Made by a program: the position numbers and the translations under genes | Part shown: positions 1 through 11,517 of the stretch, one piece after another | Position numbering within the stretch: position 1 is the stretch's first letter | Layout of the letters: each line of letters opens with the position of its first letter | Notes under the pieces: generated by a model | Databases searched by the model: none | What the model saw: only the letters and a program-made list of their open reading frames with translations | What the model was told of the DNA's origin: nothing | DNA from: Polytrichum commune | Taxonomy: Eukaryota; Streptophyta; Polytrichopsida; Polytrichales; Polytrichaceae | Direction: 5' to 3' | DNA length: 64,000 nt | Assembly: GCA_950295325.1 (NCBI GenBank) | Contig: OX485808.1 | Location: 12,590,501 to 12,654,500 of the forward strand

Positions 1-832
1 CAGCTTGGGCCCCAACTCCTACACTCGGGGCCCGAAGTGCTACAACTCGGGCCCCAGTTGAGAGACTTTGGGGCCCCAATTCCTACACTCGGGGCCCGAA
101 GTGCTACAGCTCGGGCCCCAGTTGAGACACTTTGGGGCCCCAGTTCCTACACTCGGGGCCCGAAATGCTACAACTCGGGCCCCAGTTGAGAGACTTTGGG
201 GCCCCAATTCCTACACTCGGGGCCCGAAGTGCTACAGCTGGGGCCCCAGTTCCTACACTCGGGGCCCCAAGTGCTACAACTCGGGCCCCAGTTGAGAGAC
301 TTTGGGGCCCCAATTCCTACACTCGGGGCCCGAAGTGCTACAGCTCGGGCCCCAGTTGAGACACTTTGGGGCCCCAATTCCTACACTCGGGGCCCGAAGT
401 GCTACAGCTGGGGCCCCAGTTCCTACACTCGGGGCCCCAAGTGCTAGAACTGGGGCCCCAAAGTGTCTCAACTAGGGCCCCAACTGTAGCAATTGGGGCC
501 CCAAGTGTAGGAACTGGGGCACCAAAGTGTCTCAACTGGGGCCCGAGTTGTAGCACTTCGGGCCCCGAGTGTAGGAATTGGGGCCCCAAAGTCTCTCAAC
601 TGGGGCCCGAGCTGTAGCACTTCGGGCCCCGAGTGTAGGAATTGGGGCCCCAAAGTCTCTCAACTGGGGCCCGAGCTGTAGCACTTCGGGCCCCGAGTGT
701 AGGAATTGGGGCCCCAAGTGCTACAATTGGGCCCCAGCTGTAGCACTTCGGGCCCCGAGTGTTGGAACTGGGGCCCCAAAGTGTCTCAACTGGGGCCCGA
801 GCTGTAGCACTCGGGCAAGAGCAAGAGGTTTT
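1..832. repeat. GGGCCC-rich satellite array with an internal orientation switch
   Basis: A GGGGCCCC or GGGCCC palindrome occurs every 21-22 bases. Three sub-units form a 64-bp higher-order unit; for example the same phrase recurs near 68, 132 and 196. The sub-units contain, in turn, TTCCTACACTC, AAGTGCTACAGCTC and AGTTGAGACACTTT. From about 450 onward the same sub-units appear as their reverse complements, so the block is one large inverted repeat with arms of roughly 400 bp. One sub-unit pair is duplicated near 217-280. The left edge lies outside the window. Because 64 is not a multiple of 3 and the unit lacks stops, short open frames appear in several frames on both strands; they are not genes. 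Confidence 0.95.
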
Positions 833-1411
833 TGAAATTTTGATGCATTGGGCATCTTTATATAACCATTTTAATCATATTACCATCAATCATTCAAAGA
901 AGTAAAATAAAATTCTATTAATTTGGGCATGTTAAAAAAATTGAGCAAAATTGAACTTTTAATTGTCGACTATTATCTTGGGGGGGGGGAGGTTTCCCTA
1001 AACTAATACCTTCCATTAACATTGCACTCAAATGCCCATCTCTCTTTAAAATTTTAGATCCAAAGAATAAATTGACCTTGTCCGGATGATTCCTTTTCTT
1101 ACCAATTGGGGTTCAAGACAGATTCTGGTTATTCCCACAAAAGGACATATACGGACATAAAAACTTGGTCAAAACAAGTTGGTGTAAACTTATATGCAAA
1201 ATTTGAGGGACTATGCTCCAATATTTGGATTAAATATATGGTAAGGGCCTGTGCTCAAACCGTGGGGCGAAGGCAAAGAAGGGGGGATGTCGGAAAACTG
1301 GGCTGAGATAGTCCTTTTTCATACCCATATCATGCCAGTACCCATGTCTATCGTAGGAATGGTATGCATGCAATTTAATATAAAATAAAATAATATTTTA
1401 GTAGATTATGG
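833..1411. other. AT-rich spacer, no gene seen
   Basis: No coding signal or repeat with clear ends is visible. It contains a G9 run near 981 and one 66-codon open frame at 1106-1306 with no recognisable features. Confidence 0.6.
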
Positions 1412-1472
1412 AATGATGTGACTAATGTGACTAATACCCAATCGGGGTATTAGTCACATTAGTCACATCATT
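1412..1472. repeat. Perfect 28-bp inverted repeat (hairpin)
   Basis: Arms 1412-1439 and 1445-1472 are exact reverse complements, separated by the 5-base loop AATCG. Each arm carries the doubled phrase GTGACTAAT. It lies about 300 bp beyond the stop codon of the transposase gene on the other strand. It could be a tiny foldback element or encode a hairpin RNA; nothing else supports a function. Confidence 0.9.
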
Positions 1473-1769
1473 ATAAAATCTTGCACAACAAGGAATTATC
1501 ATTCCTAGAAAGTAACGTGGACAGGTAATCAAAAAATAAGTACGTTTGACATCATAAAAGGAACAGTGTTTGACATCATAAAACATTCGATACTAGGGCG
1601 ACAAAATCCATAAAAATAAAAAACATGTGAGCACGGCAACACCAGGACGAGAGTGGAAATATGACATGGCAGCCTTCACAGGTAATGTAGGGACCCGAGA
1701 ACGAACCCTACATATGTCCTATGCAAAGCCAACACTATTTGTTGTCCTGTCCCTAACCCATACGGCTTC
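1473..1769. other. 3' flank of the transposase gene
   Basis: AT-rich sequence downstream of the minus-strand stop codon. TTTGACATCATAAAA occurs twice, near 1547 and 1570. No terminal inverted repeat matching the other side of the transposase gene was found. Confidence 0.5.
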
Positions 1770-4700
1770 TTAGGCGTCCTGAACCACCTTCCGTTTTTTG
1801 CCAACATTCCCGCCCTTGTGCCTTGAGCGCTCTAGGAAACTCGGATGCCGTCTTGTGTTATTGTCACACTCGCCTGCTTCAAACTGTGGCTGAGAAAGGG
1901 GATGGAGTAGACCAGCTTGGGCCTTTGCCTGCCTGTCGAAAATCTTCCCCTTAACGCTCTTGACCTGAGCTAAGGCAAAGGCTGTCAAGGACCTGTCCTG
2001 GGTCACTAAATCCTGGATCTCACGCAAATCGGCAAGGAAATCGCTGTACTGGCCAATAGGGCCACTCCTCTCACTCCTCTCAACTCCAGTGTTCACTTTC
2101 CTGCCCTCATGAAACGCATCAATGGCTGAGTTGTCAATGCCTGCCTCAATGGTTCCCTTCAAAGTACCAGCGTGTCTTATAATGAAGGCGTCTTCAATGT
2201 CCGGGTGTAGGCACTTGAACACTTTCATAGGGTGCTTGCAAATGTTGCCTCGCATTCCCATGGGACAGTCACACTGTGCCCAGATGGAGTCAGGACAGGT
2301 CACAGTCCAGACAGCAGGGTAATTGTTAACGGATAGCACTAAAGCAATGTCTTTGTCTTCGGGGTAGATGGATACGTAGTCGTCAGGGATCTCGCGTGCT
2401 CGTAGGACAGCTCCTGCGACTATCCCCTCAGCCTTTCTGTTTTTGATAAATCCATACAATTTGCACTGAACCCCGTACCAATAATGGGTGAGAACGTCCC
2501 CTATTAAATGATACACAAGCCAGTCCATCCGTCTTCCACATAGCTTCTGTCTAGTTTGCGTCAAAATAGACTTCAAGTTGGCATGATAAGATTCAATCGC
2601 AGCATTAGTGTCCTGGCCGCAGTGAGGGAAATTTCTGTTCGCAGTAACCCACATAGCAGTCTTCCCACTCCACGTCTCTTCAAAGTAGCTAATAAACCCT
2701 CCTGCACCGGGAAATCTTTGACGTAGTCCAGCAATCTTCTGCTTCACTCGAAGAATTGCTACGTCTCCTTGAATAAGATCTGTGGAGTACATAATTTCTT
2801 CCACGGCTTTCAGGACACTCACACGTAATGACTCGTCCTTGATCTTCTGCACAACATTCTCTTTCCAAGCCTTCCTGACATGCCATAGGCACAACATAAT
2901 GGGCAGTCCGGGCCAAACATTCCTGCAAAACCAAGACAGCTTTTGAGATGAGATAAAGAGTGGAGTGACAATTTTTCAAAGGAAGGTAGGGGCCAGATTA
3001 GGGTCTTACGCTATTGCATTCAACTCCGCCTGGGCATTATCAACTATTATTGAACCGGGATGCCAATCTGGTTGTGAAGCTCGACAACGGGCGTTTAATT
3101 TGTCCAGCCAAGGTTGGACATCCTTTTCCTTTGATTTCCCGACGATTATGAATGCAGCAGGGATGCCATTCTCCCACTCGTCGAATACCATGACAGTGTA
3201 CAATGGGTACTGCAAGCACACATGACGTTAGGAAACAAAGTCTAATATCGGGCATGAAGGTGTCCAGGACAACAAGGAACTATCTGTCTCCCGGAACCAA
3301 ATGGCACGAAGACATGGTCTCAAAGAGTTATGCGACATACCTTTGGTTCATTGGTGCCGAATGTTGCATCCATGGCAATCTGCCTCTTATGACCATACCG
3401 CAGCATCATATCCAGTTGCCATGGGGTCTGGATCCCAAGACAGAAAGGTGCTTCCTCTTTTGTGGCTGAGGGAGCAGCTTCATTCAAGTTGATGTTTCCA
3501 AACTCGTGATAATGGAACACACTTTCTTCGTTTTCCTCTTTCCACATCCGTACGCTTAAGGGATCTCTTGCATGCTTCTGCCATAGTTGTGTTGCACGCT
3601 TCTTACACAAGTTGTAAACGTCATCTGGCATAATGAACGTATCTCTACTGGAAGGCATGTTCTCAATGGCGCACTCCCACACTTCCTTCTTGTGGAATGC
3701 CATAACTTGTGCTGGAGAGAAACCCTGCCCGAGCATGGACCTAATCCAGTTCCTCGTTCGCCAGGACAGCCTAGCACCCAAAGAATGCCTGAAGCCTGCG
3801 AAGGAACTACCATGACAGGGCTGCCCTTCACGGTTGAAATGGTTCATACCATGGTACTGTATCTCGCAGAGTGTGCTGTCCATGTAGAGCTGCTTGGCTA
3901 CGAAATTGCACTGGCACCCACGCTTTGAAGTCATACTGGCTTGCACACGGCTAGCCCGACGTTGCCTCCCATGTCCAACCTTTGTTGGAGCAGGTACACC
4001 GTCCTGGAACATAGGACGCATGAGATCAGAATCAGATTGAGAGGACTCTTCAGAGATGCCCGTCGGTGGAATCACTGGAGCCATTCCCGTCTTAGCAGCT
4101 TTAGATTTCTTTGCTTCAGCAGCCGCCAGCTTTGCTGCTTCCTTTGTAGCCCTCTTCTCTTGTTTCTGAACCCGCTTCCTAGCATTCTTCTGATTTGTTG
4201 AGAGTTTGGACTTCAAAGCACTTGCAAAAATCTTGTCTACCTCTTTCTTAACCTCACCTGTCCTATCAAGAGGACCGTATTCGCACTGAAATCTGTTCCA
4301 GGACGCAAAAAATTAGGCACCAAACCTGTGAGAGGGACCCTAAACCCTACATCATACAACCATCCTGGAATTGTGCAAGACAACAACGGAATACAAATGT
4401 GCTTAACATGAGTACAGAAATACTGACAAGCTAGTTTAGATAGAACTTACTTAATTTTTTGCAGGAAACTACTTTCCTTTGCATTCTCAGCAGTACCTTC
4501 CTTGTGCCCTAAACTGGGGACCTCATTGAATGTGCATGGGAAGTCTCTCATACTTTGCTCACCAGCAACAAAATCACCCAATCTATCCCAAGGAATAATT
4601 GCCCTAAAAGTATCTCTGCATCTACCACGTCCTTGATTGGTCCTCCCTTCCCAAGCGATGTCGGTCCTATCGAAGGGCCCTTCCAGAGGAACCTGTAACC

Positions 4701-4905
4701 TGGCACGGAGTTTTTCCAAAGTGATGTCCCGGACCCTGGATGCCCCACCCACCCTGGATTGCAGAGGTGCCCTCCTGTCCCTGGACCTCTCCCCATCCTG
4801 TTCATCTTCAGCTACGGCTTCCGGACATGGACAGCAGTCACTCCCTACGAAGTCCGAGCTGAAGGGGTCATGCTCAGCTGCGAGGTCCACGACGTCGGCC
4901 TCCAT
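1770..4905 (-). CDS. MULE-type transposase with SWIM zinc finger (four exons, intact frame)
   Basis: A Mutator-like (MULE) DDE transposase, or a host gene derived from one. I infer exons 4905-4451, 4292-3341, 3209-3010 and 2922-1770. Introns of 158, 131 and 87 nt have GTAAGT, GTATGT and GTAAGA donors and CAG acceptors. The junctions keep frame and sum to 2760 nt, 919 codons plus stop. The first ATG gives MEADVVDLAAEHDPF. Domains: acidic N-terminus; basic, probably coiled-coil region ~180-215; a CxC...HxxxH finger of GCM/WRKY or FLYWCH type (C278, C280, H299, H303); the transposase core with likely acids D460 (MDATFGTN), D526 (IIVDNAQAE) and E646 (NAAIESYHANLK), plus LCLWHVRKAW at 546; a SWIM finger with C753, C755, C764, H766 (CDCPMGMRGNICKH); basic C-terminus. 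The family recognises and cuts transposon ends in the nucleus. No terminal inverted repeats were found, so mobile versus domesticated is open. Confidence 0.88.
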
Positions 4906-5300
4906 GCTGAGTCCCAGGACGCAGGCGATCCCAGGACAGCCGCTTGCGCGTGCAGGAGCACGGTGCTGCAGCAGCGTGACGGAGATGCGGCACGGCGGAG
5001 CAGCAGCTCCACGGCGGAGACACACGAGAATGGGCGCGGCTGGGATCGGGGAGGGGGGGCGGGCGGGGCGGGTGGGTGGGTGGGTGGGTGGGTGGGTGAC
5101 TCAGCAAGGACGGAAGGGACGACGGAGCGGGAGGGGACGGACGGAACTACCCGAGTCGCGGGTCAGGGACGGGCACCGGAAGTCTCGCGTGGGGGGGGGG
5201 TCTGGAGCAGGGCAGACTCGGGCTGCCCGCGGGGGAGCACAGCCCGCGGAAGGCCTCCGCGAGACGCTCGTAGGACTACAATACAGAGATCCTGTGGAAA
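4906..5300 (-). promoter_or_regulatory. GC-rich upstream tract with G-quadruplex-prone (GGGT)n
   Basis: This tract immediately upstream of the transposase ATG is strongly GC- and CpG-rich, unlike the AT-rich surroundings. The plus strand at 5051-5098 has G-runs followed by seven GGGT units, a classic intramolecular G-quadruplex pattern. Another G run lies near 5191. It probably contains the promoter and leader of the minus-strand gene. No TATA box is evident. Confidence 0.5.
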
Positions 5301-5671
5301 GATTTATAGGAATCAGCATCATTTATAATACACACCTTGATTAGGACCACTTGACACCATAACTATGAAATTGTGTGTGTCCTTGAAAATTATCCAAAGG
5401 CTATATCATTAGATAGTATGCACATCAAGGAACATAATAGAATTTAATTGGAAAAATTGATACATTAGTTAAAAATTAATCGTAATCTCTGACTCCAAAT
5501 AGTATACCACAATATAACAAGTGTGAAAAGTGTAGTCACAACGGCCCAACTTGGTCAACTCTTAATGCTTTCTTCAGTAGGAGCCAATGTTTAGGTCTAT
5601 TCATCCAACCAACTGAAATGGCCAACAAAATTTGTGCATATTTCAAATGCAAGGCACAAAAGAATTGGTCA
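5301..5671. other. AT-rich spacer, nothing recognised
   Basis: No open frame, RNA gene or bounded repeat was seen between the GC-rich tract and the degenerate family B element. Confidence 0.5.
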
Positions 5672-6201
5672 CTTTAGATTTAGTGTCACATGCGCACTAG
5701 TGTGTGACTTACCCTATTTTGAGGCACATGCTAGGTTACATCAATGATCAACAACTTCACCATTAGGTCACCTCAAGACACTTGACGATGAAGTGTGCTA
5801 ACTAATCTCTTGGCATGGGTATGTTCAATAGTTTTACGAGTTGTATGCCTATTGTACACAATGGTCTACAAGTTGACTAAAAGTGGACACAAATGACTTG
5901 GCATTAGCAGGCTCAAGAACATCTCCCTCTTGCATACTAAAATGTAAACACATGACGCTTGCCAATAGTATGCTCAATAAAATCTTCTCCTTGCATCCTA
6001 AATTACAAAACTATCATCTCAAGTAGCCCAATATGCCATGCTAAATGTCATAATGTATATAATTTTTACGTTTAAAAAGTTACTTATTTTGACGACTAGT
6101 ATCATGTCAATAATTAGCAGACGTGATACTTTCAGACCTCTAAGAGCCTAGTTTAGGTCGTTTGCCAATAATGTGCGTGACACCAAATATCATAAACGGT
6201 G
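5672..6201 (+). mobile_element. Degenerate MITE, family B
   Basis: Similar over its length to 25169-25719 and, inverted, to 18842-19383. Shared phrases include ACAATGGTCTACAAGTT. The right end reads ATATCATAAACGGTG followed by TA; the left end is eroded, so 5672 is approximate. Confidence 0.65.
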
Positions 6202-6567
6202 TAGTAGTCCTATCAATGTGGGTGGACACTTAACGTGGGCCACACGAATTTTCTAGTCAAGGTGTGAATAATGTATGGCCAAGAAACCGGGCCTTCATAA
6301 GTCTATATGTAGACTTCCAATGAACACCTTAAGTAATAGTTCCAAATAAAAACTAGCATGCAATAAGACAACTGCACAAATAAATCACCTATAAAAACAA
6401 TCAACGAAACCTAGACTAATTCTTCTAACTAGAGATTGACAAAGATTGAAATTTAACATGGCCCACATTTCATTGTGAGGCTTAATGCAGGTTCTAGAGA
6501 ATTAAAGTGGCCTACACTAATAGTGGCAATTTAGTGTACCGTACTTTAGAAAACTTACTACAAGACA
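6202..6567. other. AT-rich spacer, nothing recognised
   Basis: No gene or bounded repeat was recognised. Confidence 0.45.
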
Positions 6568-6805
6568 TATATTCGGTAATTGGAGACTTTTTCATGATTT
6601 TGAGACTACTTAAGGACATGGTTTTCAAATAAAGAACAAAGAAAACACAAATATATATATTTAATGTGACTTAATAAAGAGATTCACATGGGCAACATTA
6701 ACCAGTTTGACACAAATACATGTCATCACAATAAGAAATTGGACTAGATATTAAATCATTTGCATTTAATCTGAGACATTTGAAAGTCTCCGATTAACGA
6801 ATATA
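6568..6805. mobile_element. MITE, family I (TATATTCG ends)
   Basis: The left end TATATTCGGTAATTGGAGAC pairs with the reverse complement of the right end, which reads TATATTCGTTAATCGGAGAC. Both are followed inside by a short GAGAC hairpin. A second copy is at 59028-59274. The element is 238 bp and has no coding capacity. Confidence 0.7.
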
Positions 6806-6910
6806 GTGATTACACTAAATATTGTAAATAATGTCATATGTTATTTTATGTCATTGTGGTTACTTCTCTAATGACACTTCTTATGAATTAATTAACAAAA
6901 AATTCTCATC
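6806..6910 (+). repeat. Fragment related to the left part of family A copy 5
   Basis: TTACACTAAATATTG and the following AATGTCATATG...TTATGAAT sequence match 54306-54395 with mismatches. No right-hand terminus is visible, so this is a relic. Confidence 0.5.
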
Positions 6911-9252
6911 TCAACTTGCTTATAGTACATCCACTATCCAAAATCTTACTTGCTCCGCGGGGGTGTTGATGTTCGATTGTGTGCCTCTTCTTGCTTGCCC
7001 ACTATGTGGCATACTGTATGAAATCCATGCCAATTATTGAAACAAAGTTTGATATACATAATAAGGGAAGTAGGTTCAATTTTATACCAAATGTCATTTC
7101 GAGACCATGAAGCCCTCCAGTAGGTTTGAACCAAAAAAAATACGCAATTTGTGCCTCATTAGTATTATAGAGATACATATGAAATAGATCCTAAACTAGG
7201 TGGTGGATTTGAGCTAAAAGCTACCTCAAATTTTGCTATGATTTGTGTGCATAGTCTAAGTATTTGGCAAGATCGTATTGAATGTTAGTGCACCACAAAT
7301 TTTGAAGTAAAATACTTTTTCTTAAGGTCTACATCACTCTCACTTTCCGAAAACTGACAATTATGGCAGTAGATTCTACAAACTCTAGAATGTACTTTTA
7401 TGGATGTAAATCGTATAGTTTGCAAAAATATTTATGAAAATTTCATGACCCACCTTAATAATAACTTCAATATAAATCATTCTTATTGCTTTAAGTTATA
7501 TAAGTAGAAAATGTGGCTACTTGCACCTTTAAACTGACATAATACAACTTTTGTTCACTTTACTATGTTTTGGCCCCAACAACAATGATTAAACACAAGG
7601 TACACGTATAATGGGAGGTTTCACATATGGGAGGGGTCTCATCTAAGATATTGGTTATGTAAAATAGATATGGACAGTAGATGTAGATTGTCAAATTTCA
7701 TTTGCAATGTGAATGTCTATCATAATACAAGCAAAGGTTTGACCGAAATTGGTGAGTTGCAAGGAGTGTCGCCAATTGAGAGCAATATACAAGGGAAGAA
7801 GTTATGCAACATGAAATGAGAATGAAGTGAAGTAGATGCAAGAGGCATGGAATGAAGAATATGCATTTATAACGTGCAACTGCAAAAGTCTAGAATAGCT
7901 AGCTTCCGAGATGCATAGGAAGTATAGAATCCAATAAGGCACAATATCATTTTGCGCTCGTAGTGACATCTTGCAAATTATCATTCTAAAACATGAAGCT
8001 AAATGTCATGACAATGCAAGATGGAATCAACATAAAAACTAAACAACAACAAAGAATATTACATGGGAAGAAATACGTTTGGAAAAAAATTTGTTATGTA
8101 AATATGAAGTGACCGAATTTGTGTGATTTTTTTAGTACATAAGAATGGTGTATGTTATCAATTAAATAAATGATATTATCACATAAAATGTGCAATGACA
8201 TACATTAAAACATTGAAAACCAATACTTATAGGGATCGCATGTGAAATGAATGACATATTGAATTATGATGCATTTATTGTGGATGGCAAAATCATTAGC
8301 ATTAATTTGGCAGTGTCATGTGCAAAACACTATAATTTACAAAATGCTATATTCGACTCCTAAATTGAAAGCAACATTGTTCCACAAATGGCCCAATCAA
8401 TGAAAAATATTTTATTTAGGGCATCAAAATATCATAATATACGTTGGAAAATGTCTAAACCCTGAATCACATCGTATGGACATGCACATAACACATCAAA
8501 TGGCGATCATGGCACGTGATCTACATGGTGGGTGACTCTGCAATGCCACTGTGGATATTGACATGACATGGAGAGTGCAACATGGCAAAATGTTTCGTGA
8601 ATTACACGGTGGAAAATCAATGTGGAAAAGAAATTACCGATGAAGTGAAAAAAAAATGTTGTCGATAGTAATAGCAACATTGTGGAGAGAAACAATGAAA
8701 TCCAATAAAATCTAACACAAAAGTCGGAGAACAACATGCCTATATGTAGGTTATGTCATATAAAGCTTCGTCGTATGCATAGCAATGCACAAATGTTGGA
8801 AAGTATCAATGCCTCTTGTATAGTGATTTTCTAGTTGGGAATGGGGAGTATCCTAGTGTAATTATCATCACAAAACCTATTGGAAACCCACCCCCTCCCC
8901 AATAGCAAAGGGTCTCCTATATTAAGCATGGTGAGGAGGTAGTAGGGTATCTCTTCTACCGATACCCGCACCCTTGGTTGGGTGACATACCCTACCCTAC
9001 CCTACCCCTTCTTCATACCCTCAAAACTCCTATATACCGGTCCAAGGCTGGTATTAACAACTACCATATATCAATCAATCCCTCTTCATTCGTTGCAATA
9101 CTGGTCACCTTGATATCTCAAGGTCGCTCAAAGCCAGTTACTTTGTTGCTAAGGAAAATTTCAATGTGAGCTAACCTCTAGGGCAGGGGACTTCAACCAA
9201 TAATTGCAAAGAGAACCCCTCCTGATGATGAAATGTTTTGTTACGCATTCCT
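6911..9252. other. AT-rich region without a recognised gene
   Basis: Only short open frames of up to 76 codons are present, none with recognisable motifs. A TACCC microsatellite (four units) lies near 8989-9006. 7141-8880 looks like anonymous decayed repeat DNA. Confidence 0.5.
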
Positions 9253-10464
9253 CTACAAGACGAATAGACCCTTCTTAACAACCACCTTCAATCCTCTGTA
9301 AGGGTACATCTCCTCAGCAACATTTTCCGGTTCAATCAAATGCACCCCATCCTTTGTCAAAGTTTGAGCTGGGTAAATCCCCATCCGCTTGATATCATCA
9401 TAAAAAGAAAGCGTTTTCTCAAATTCGTCTTCTTCGCACTGACTTGGCCATGGTTCAATCACAACACCGTTCAACTTATGTTCCAACGAAAAGGATTGAC
9501 CTTCGTACTTGTACCTTATCACATGTGTGTTGAGATTCACTGCGAATTCAAACGTATGCTCGTTACCATCCTTGTTTGCAAGGTGTTTGCTGGTATGATT
9601 AACCTCAATCACTCCCTCCACATAGGATGGTAAGATACAAGGCTCCTCGACATAGAGCTCACAAACATCAGTGTGATAAGATTTGTGAATGCTGAAATCC
9701 GAATACATGAACCCATCAGATATGCTTGAGAGGAACACATGCAAGTACTGCCTTCCATTGAGGCTCATCTTTGCAATCCATAATTTTGAGAAGCAAAATA
9801 GCTTTTTCTTGAAGTGTTGCCAGAATACGTTGGGATAGTATGAGAAGAAATCGAAAACTACAATCACAAGGGAAGCCACGATGGATGCGCTATTTAGATT
9901 CTTTGCTTGCAGGTAAATGGGAATCACACTAACCAACTTCATGAAGTCTTTGTTCAGCTCTAGGCCACTAGATTGGTCGACGAAACAATGCTCCTCATAC
10001 ATCTGGGGCCTGTAACCTTCCAAGTACAACTCGAAAACTTCAGACTTACTAATCGGTTTCACAAGAGTCAAGCCTGGTAATAGCAGATCCCTATATTTTG
10101 AAAAAACAGTATCTGTCATCATTGAATTCAGATAACGTAAAAGTCTTATCTCTGTAAGGTCAACTACTGCCCTCAACAATCTGCCATTCTCATCCGTGTA
10201 AGTCACAACACTCCTGCCCCCTGTGTCCACCGATTCAAAAAGTCCATTGTAACGTCTACACTCTGGTATTAAGGGCCCATCGTGCACCATATTCGCAACC
10301 TTCCTTTTCAGAGGGAGAGATGCCAATGGCCCGTCATGCCAGAAGGACGAAATCAGAACATAAGGGATCTTAAAGAACTTGGCCGATCTTACAAACACCC
10401 AAACGGTGTAAGCTGTTTGAAGATACAACATAATTGTTATGGTTTTATTTGAGAAAAATTCCAT
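9253..10464 (-). CDS. Unrecognised 403-aa putative membrane protein
   Basis: I do not recognise this protein. The single open frame runs from the ATG at 10464 (MEFFSNKTITIMLYLQ) to a stop at 9253. It has hydrophobic stretches near the N-terminus (about residues 7-28) and mid-protein (SIVASLVIVVFDFFSYY), and otherwise a soluble-looking, acidic C-terminal half. A pyrimidine-rich CTCTTGTTCAG just upstream of the ATG resembles a 3' splice site, so an unseen upstream exon is possible; an in-frame TAG lies further upstream. A broken paralogue at 12941-13840 on the other strand aligns from the ATG for most of the length, which supports this frame as a real gene of a small family. In that copy the frame is interrupted, whereas here it is clean. 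Function unknown; a species-specific gene or cargo of an unrecognised transposon is possible. Confidence 0.6.
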   Translation of the reverse strand: MEFFSNKTITIMLYLQTAYTVWVFVRSAKFFKIPYVLISSFWHDGPLASLPLKRKVANMVHDGPLIPECRRYNGLFESVDTGGRSVVTYTDENGRLLRAVVDLTEIRLLRYLNSMMTDTVFSKYRDLLLPGLTLVKPISKSEVFELYLEGYRPQMYEEHCFVDQSSGLELNKDFMKLVSVIPIYLQAKNLNSASIVASLVIVVFDFFSYYPNVFWQHFKKKLFCFSKLWIAKMSLNGRQYLHVFLSSISDGFMYSDFSIHKSYHTDVCELYVEEPCILPSYVEGVIEVNHTSKHLANKDGNEHTFEFAVNLNTHVIRYKYEGQSFSLEHKLNGVVIEPWPSQCEEDEFEKTLSFYDDIKRMGIYPAQTLTKDGVHLIEPENVAEEMYPYRGLKVVVKKGLFVL

Positions 10465-11398
10465 GTTTCTGTGATTGCCTGAACAAGAGAAAGGATTCAA
10501 GAATAGGGTTCTTGTCGCAACAAACTACGATAGGATTGGAGGTTACAAGGTCATGAAATCACGGAGTCATCACAGCAACTAACCTGGGCAGCTTCAAAGA
10601 AAAACAAATAAAACACACCTGCTCTAAAACAAACCACAATCACAACCTGTTCAAGTTAGTGATAAGTATGGAAATGGACATCATGTAGAATACATCCTGA
10701 ATATGTACAAAAAAACTGATTTTAAAGCTAGATATATATATCCACGATCGACGGAGCCAGGGACTCAGGTTATCTAACTAAGACCTTTGGAGGGAAAGTA
10801 TATTGCTTGAGGAGGAAGGTCGAGGATCTGAGGATCATTCACGCTCCTTATCGTCTCTAATTCGTGAAATAAATAATCGACTATAAACACTACTTGACTC
10901 GGTGAAGAGAGTTGCGAACTGAGTCGTCCAGTCACAGGAACACAAAAATAAGAGACCGCCGTTCTCAACTTCAATGAGGTAATAAAGAATCTATACAGGA
11001 CAACAGGGTGATTATTAACAACTCTAAGTACATTATATTTGAGAGAGAGAGAAAACGTTTCCACGGACTTCTCCAATTTACAAGAAGATGGCCCTCAGCC
11101 ACGAAATCAACAAGAGGATCGTGAATTGCAACTAACCTAACCACCTTGCAGACAAGATGAGACACTATGTGACTTATCGCATGCAGAACAAAGACAATTT
11201 CCCTCCACCTCCAATGATAAATAAGAAGTAGAATTTCCAATTAGGATCTAGATACAGAGTGCAGATCAAAATTGCTTATATCCATGCAGTGCAGGAGGAA
11301 ACCAAGAAGAATAGGTAAGTCGATCGGTACTTAGGTCAGGGCAGATATGTTGGCACATGACTTACGAGGATTTACAGACTAACTTAGAGTACTCGGCA
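10465..11398. other. Upstream region of the unknown gene, nothing firm
   Basis: Two overlapping minus-strand frames (10774-11076 and 10971-11240) have no recognisable motif and no match to the paralogue region, so they are not called. Confidence 0.45.
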
Positions 11399-11517
11399 TG
11401 CAAGAAGAAGAAGAAGAAGAAAAACTTCAGTCTCCGGAGGAGACCGACGTGAATTAAGTGTCTGTTCGATCCACCCCCAATCCGATGCCCACAGGACAAA
11501 GGTATGGAAGTACAGAT
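11399..11517 (-). mobile_element. Short retroposon (SINE-like or LINE 3' end), copy 1
   Basis: Close match to the element at 30743-30837. On the minus strand both have GCATCGG/GCTTGGG-type variants, then GATCGAACAGACACTTAATT, a GGTCTCC...GGAGAC hairpin, GAAGTT, and a simple tail, here (CTT)n. The simple 3' tail is the signature of target-primed reverse transcription. No target-site duplication was resolved for this copy. Confidence 0.65.

Noticed and set aside
1-832. Possible CRISPR-like array
   Set aside because: Units are contiguous with no unique spacers, the block reverses orientation, and the genome is eukaryotic.
68-835. Overlapping 60-85-codon open frames on both strands in the GGGCCC array
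   Set aside because: The 64-bp unit lacks stops and shifts frame each period, so open frames arise automatically; low-complexity peptides with no start-site or splice support.
4637-5344. 235-codon plus-strand frame opposite the transposase first exon
   Set aside because: It is antisense to a well-supported exon and follows from the high GC content; it has no domain and a low-complexity glycine/arginine tail.
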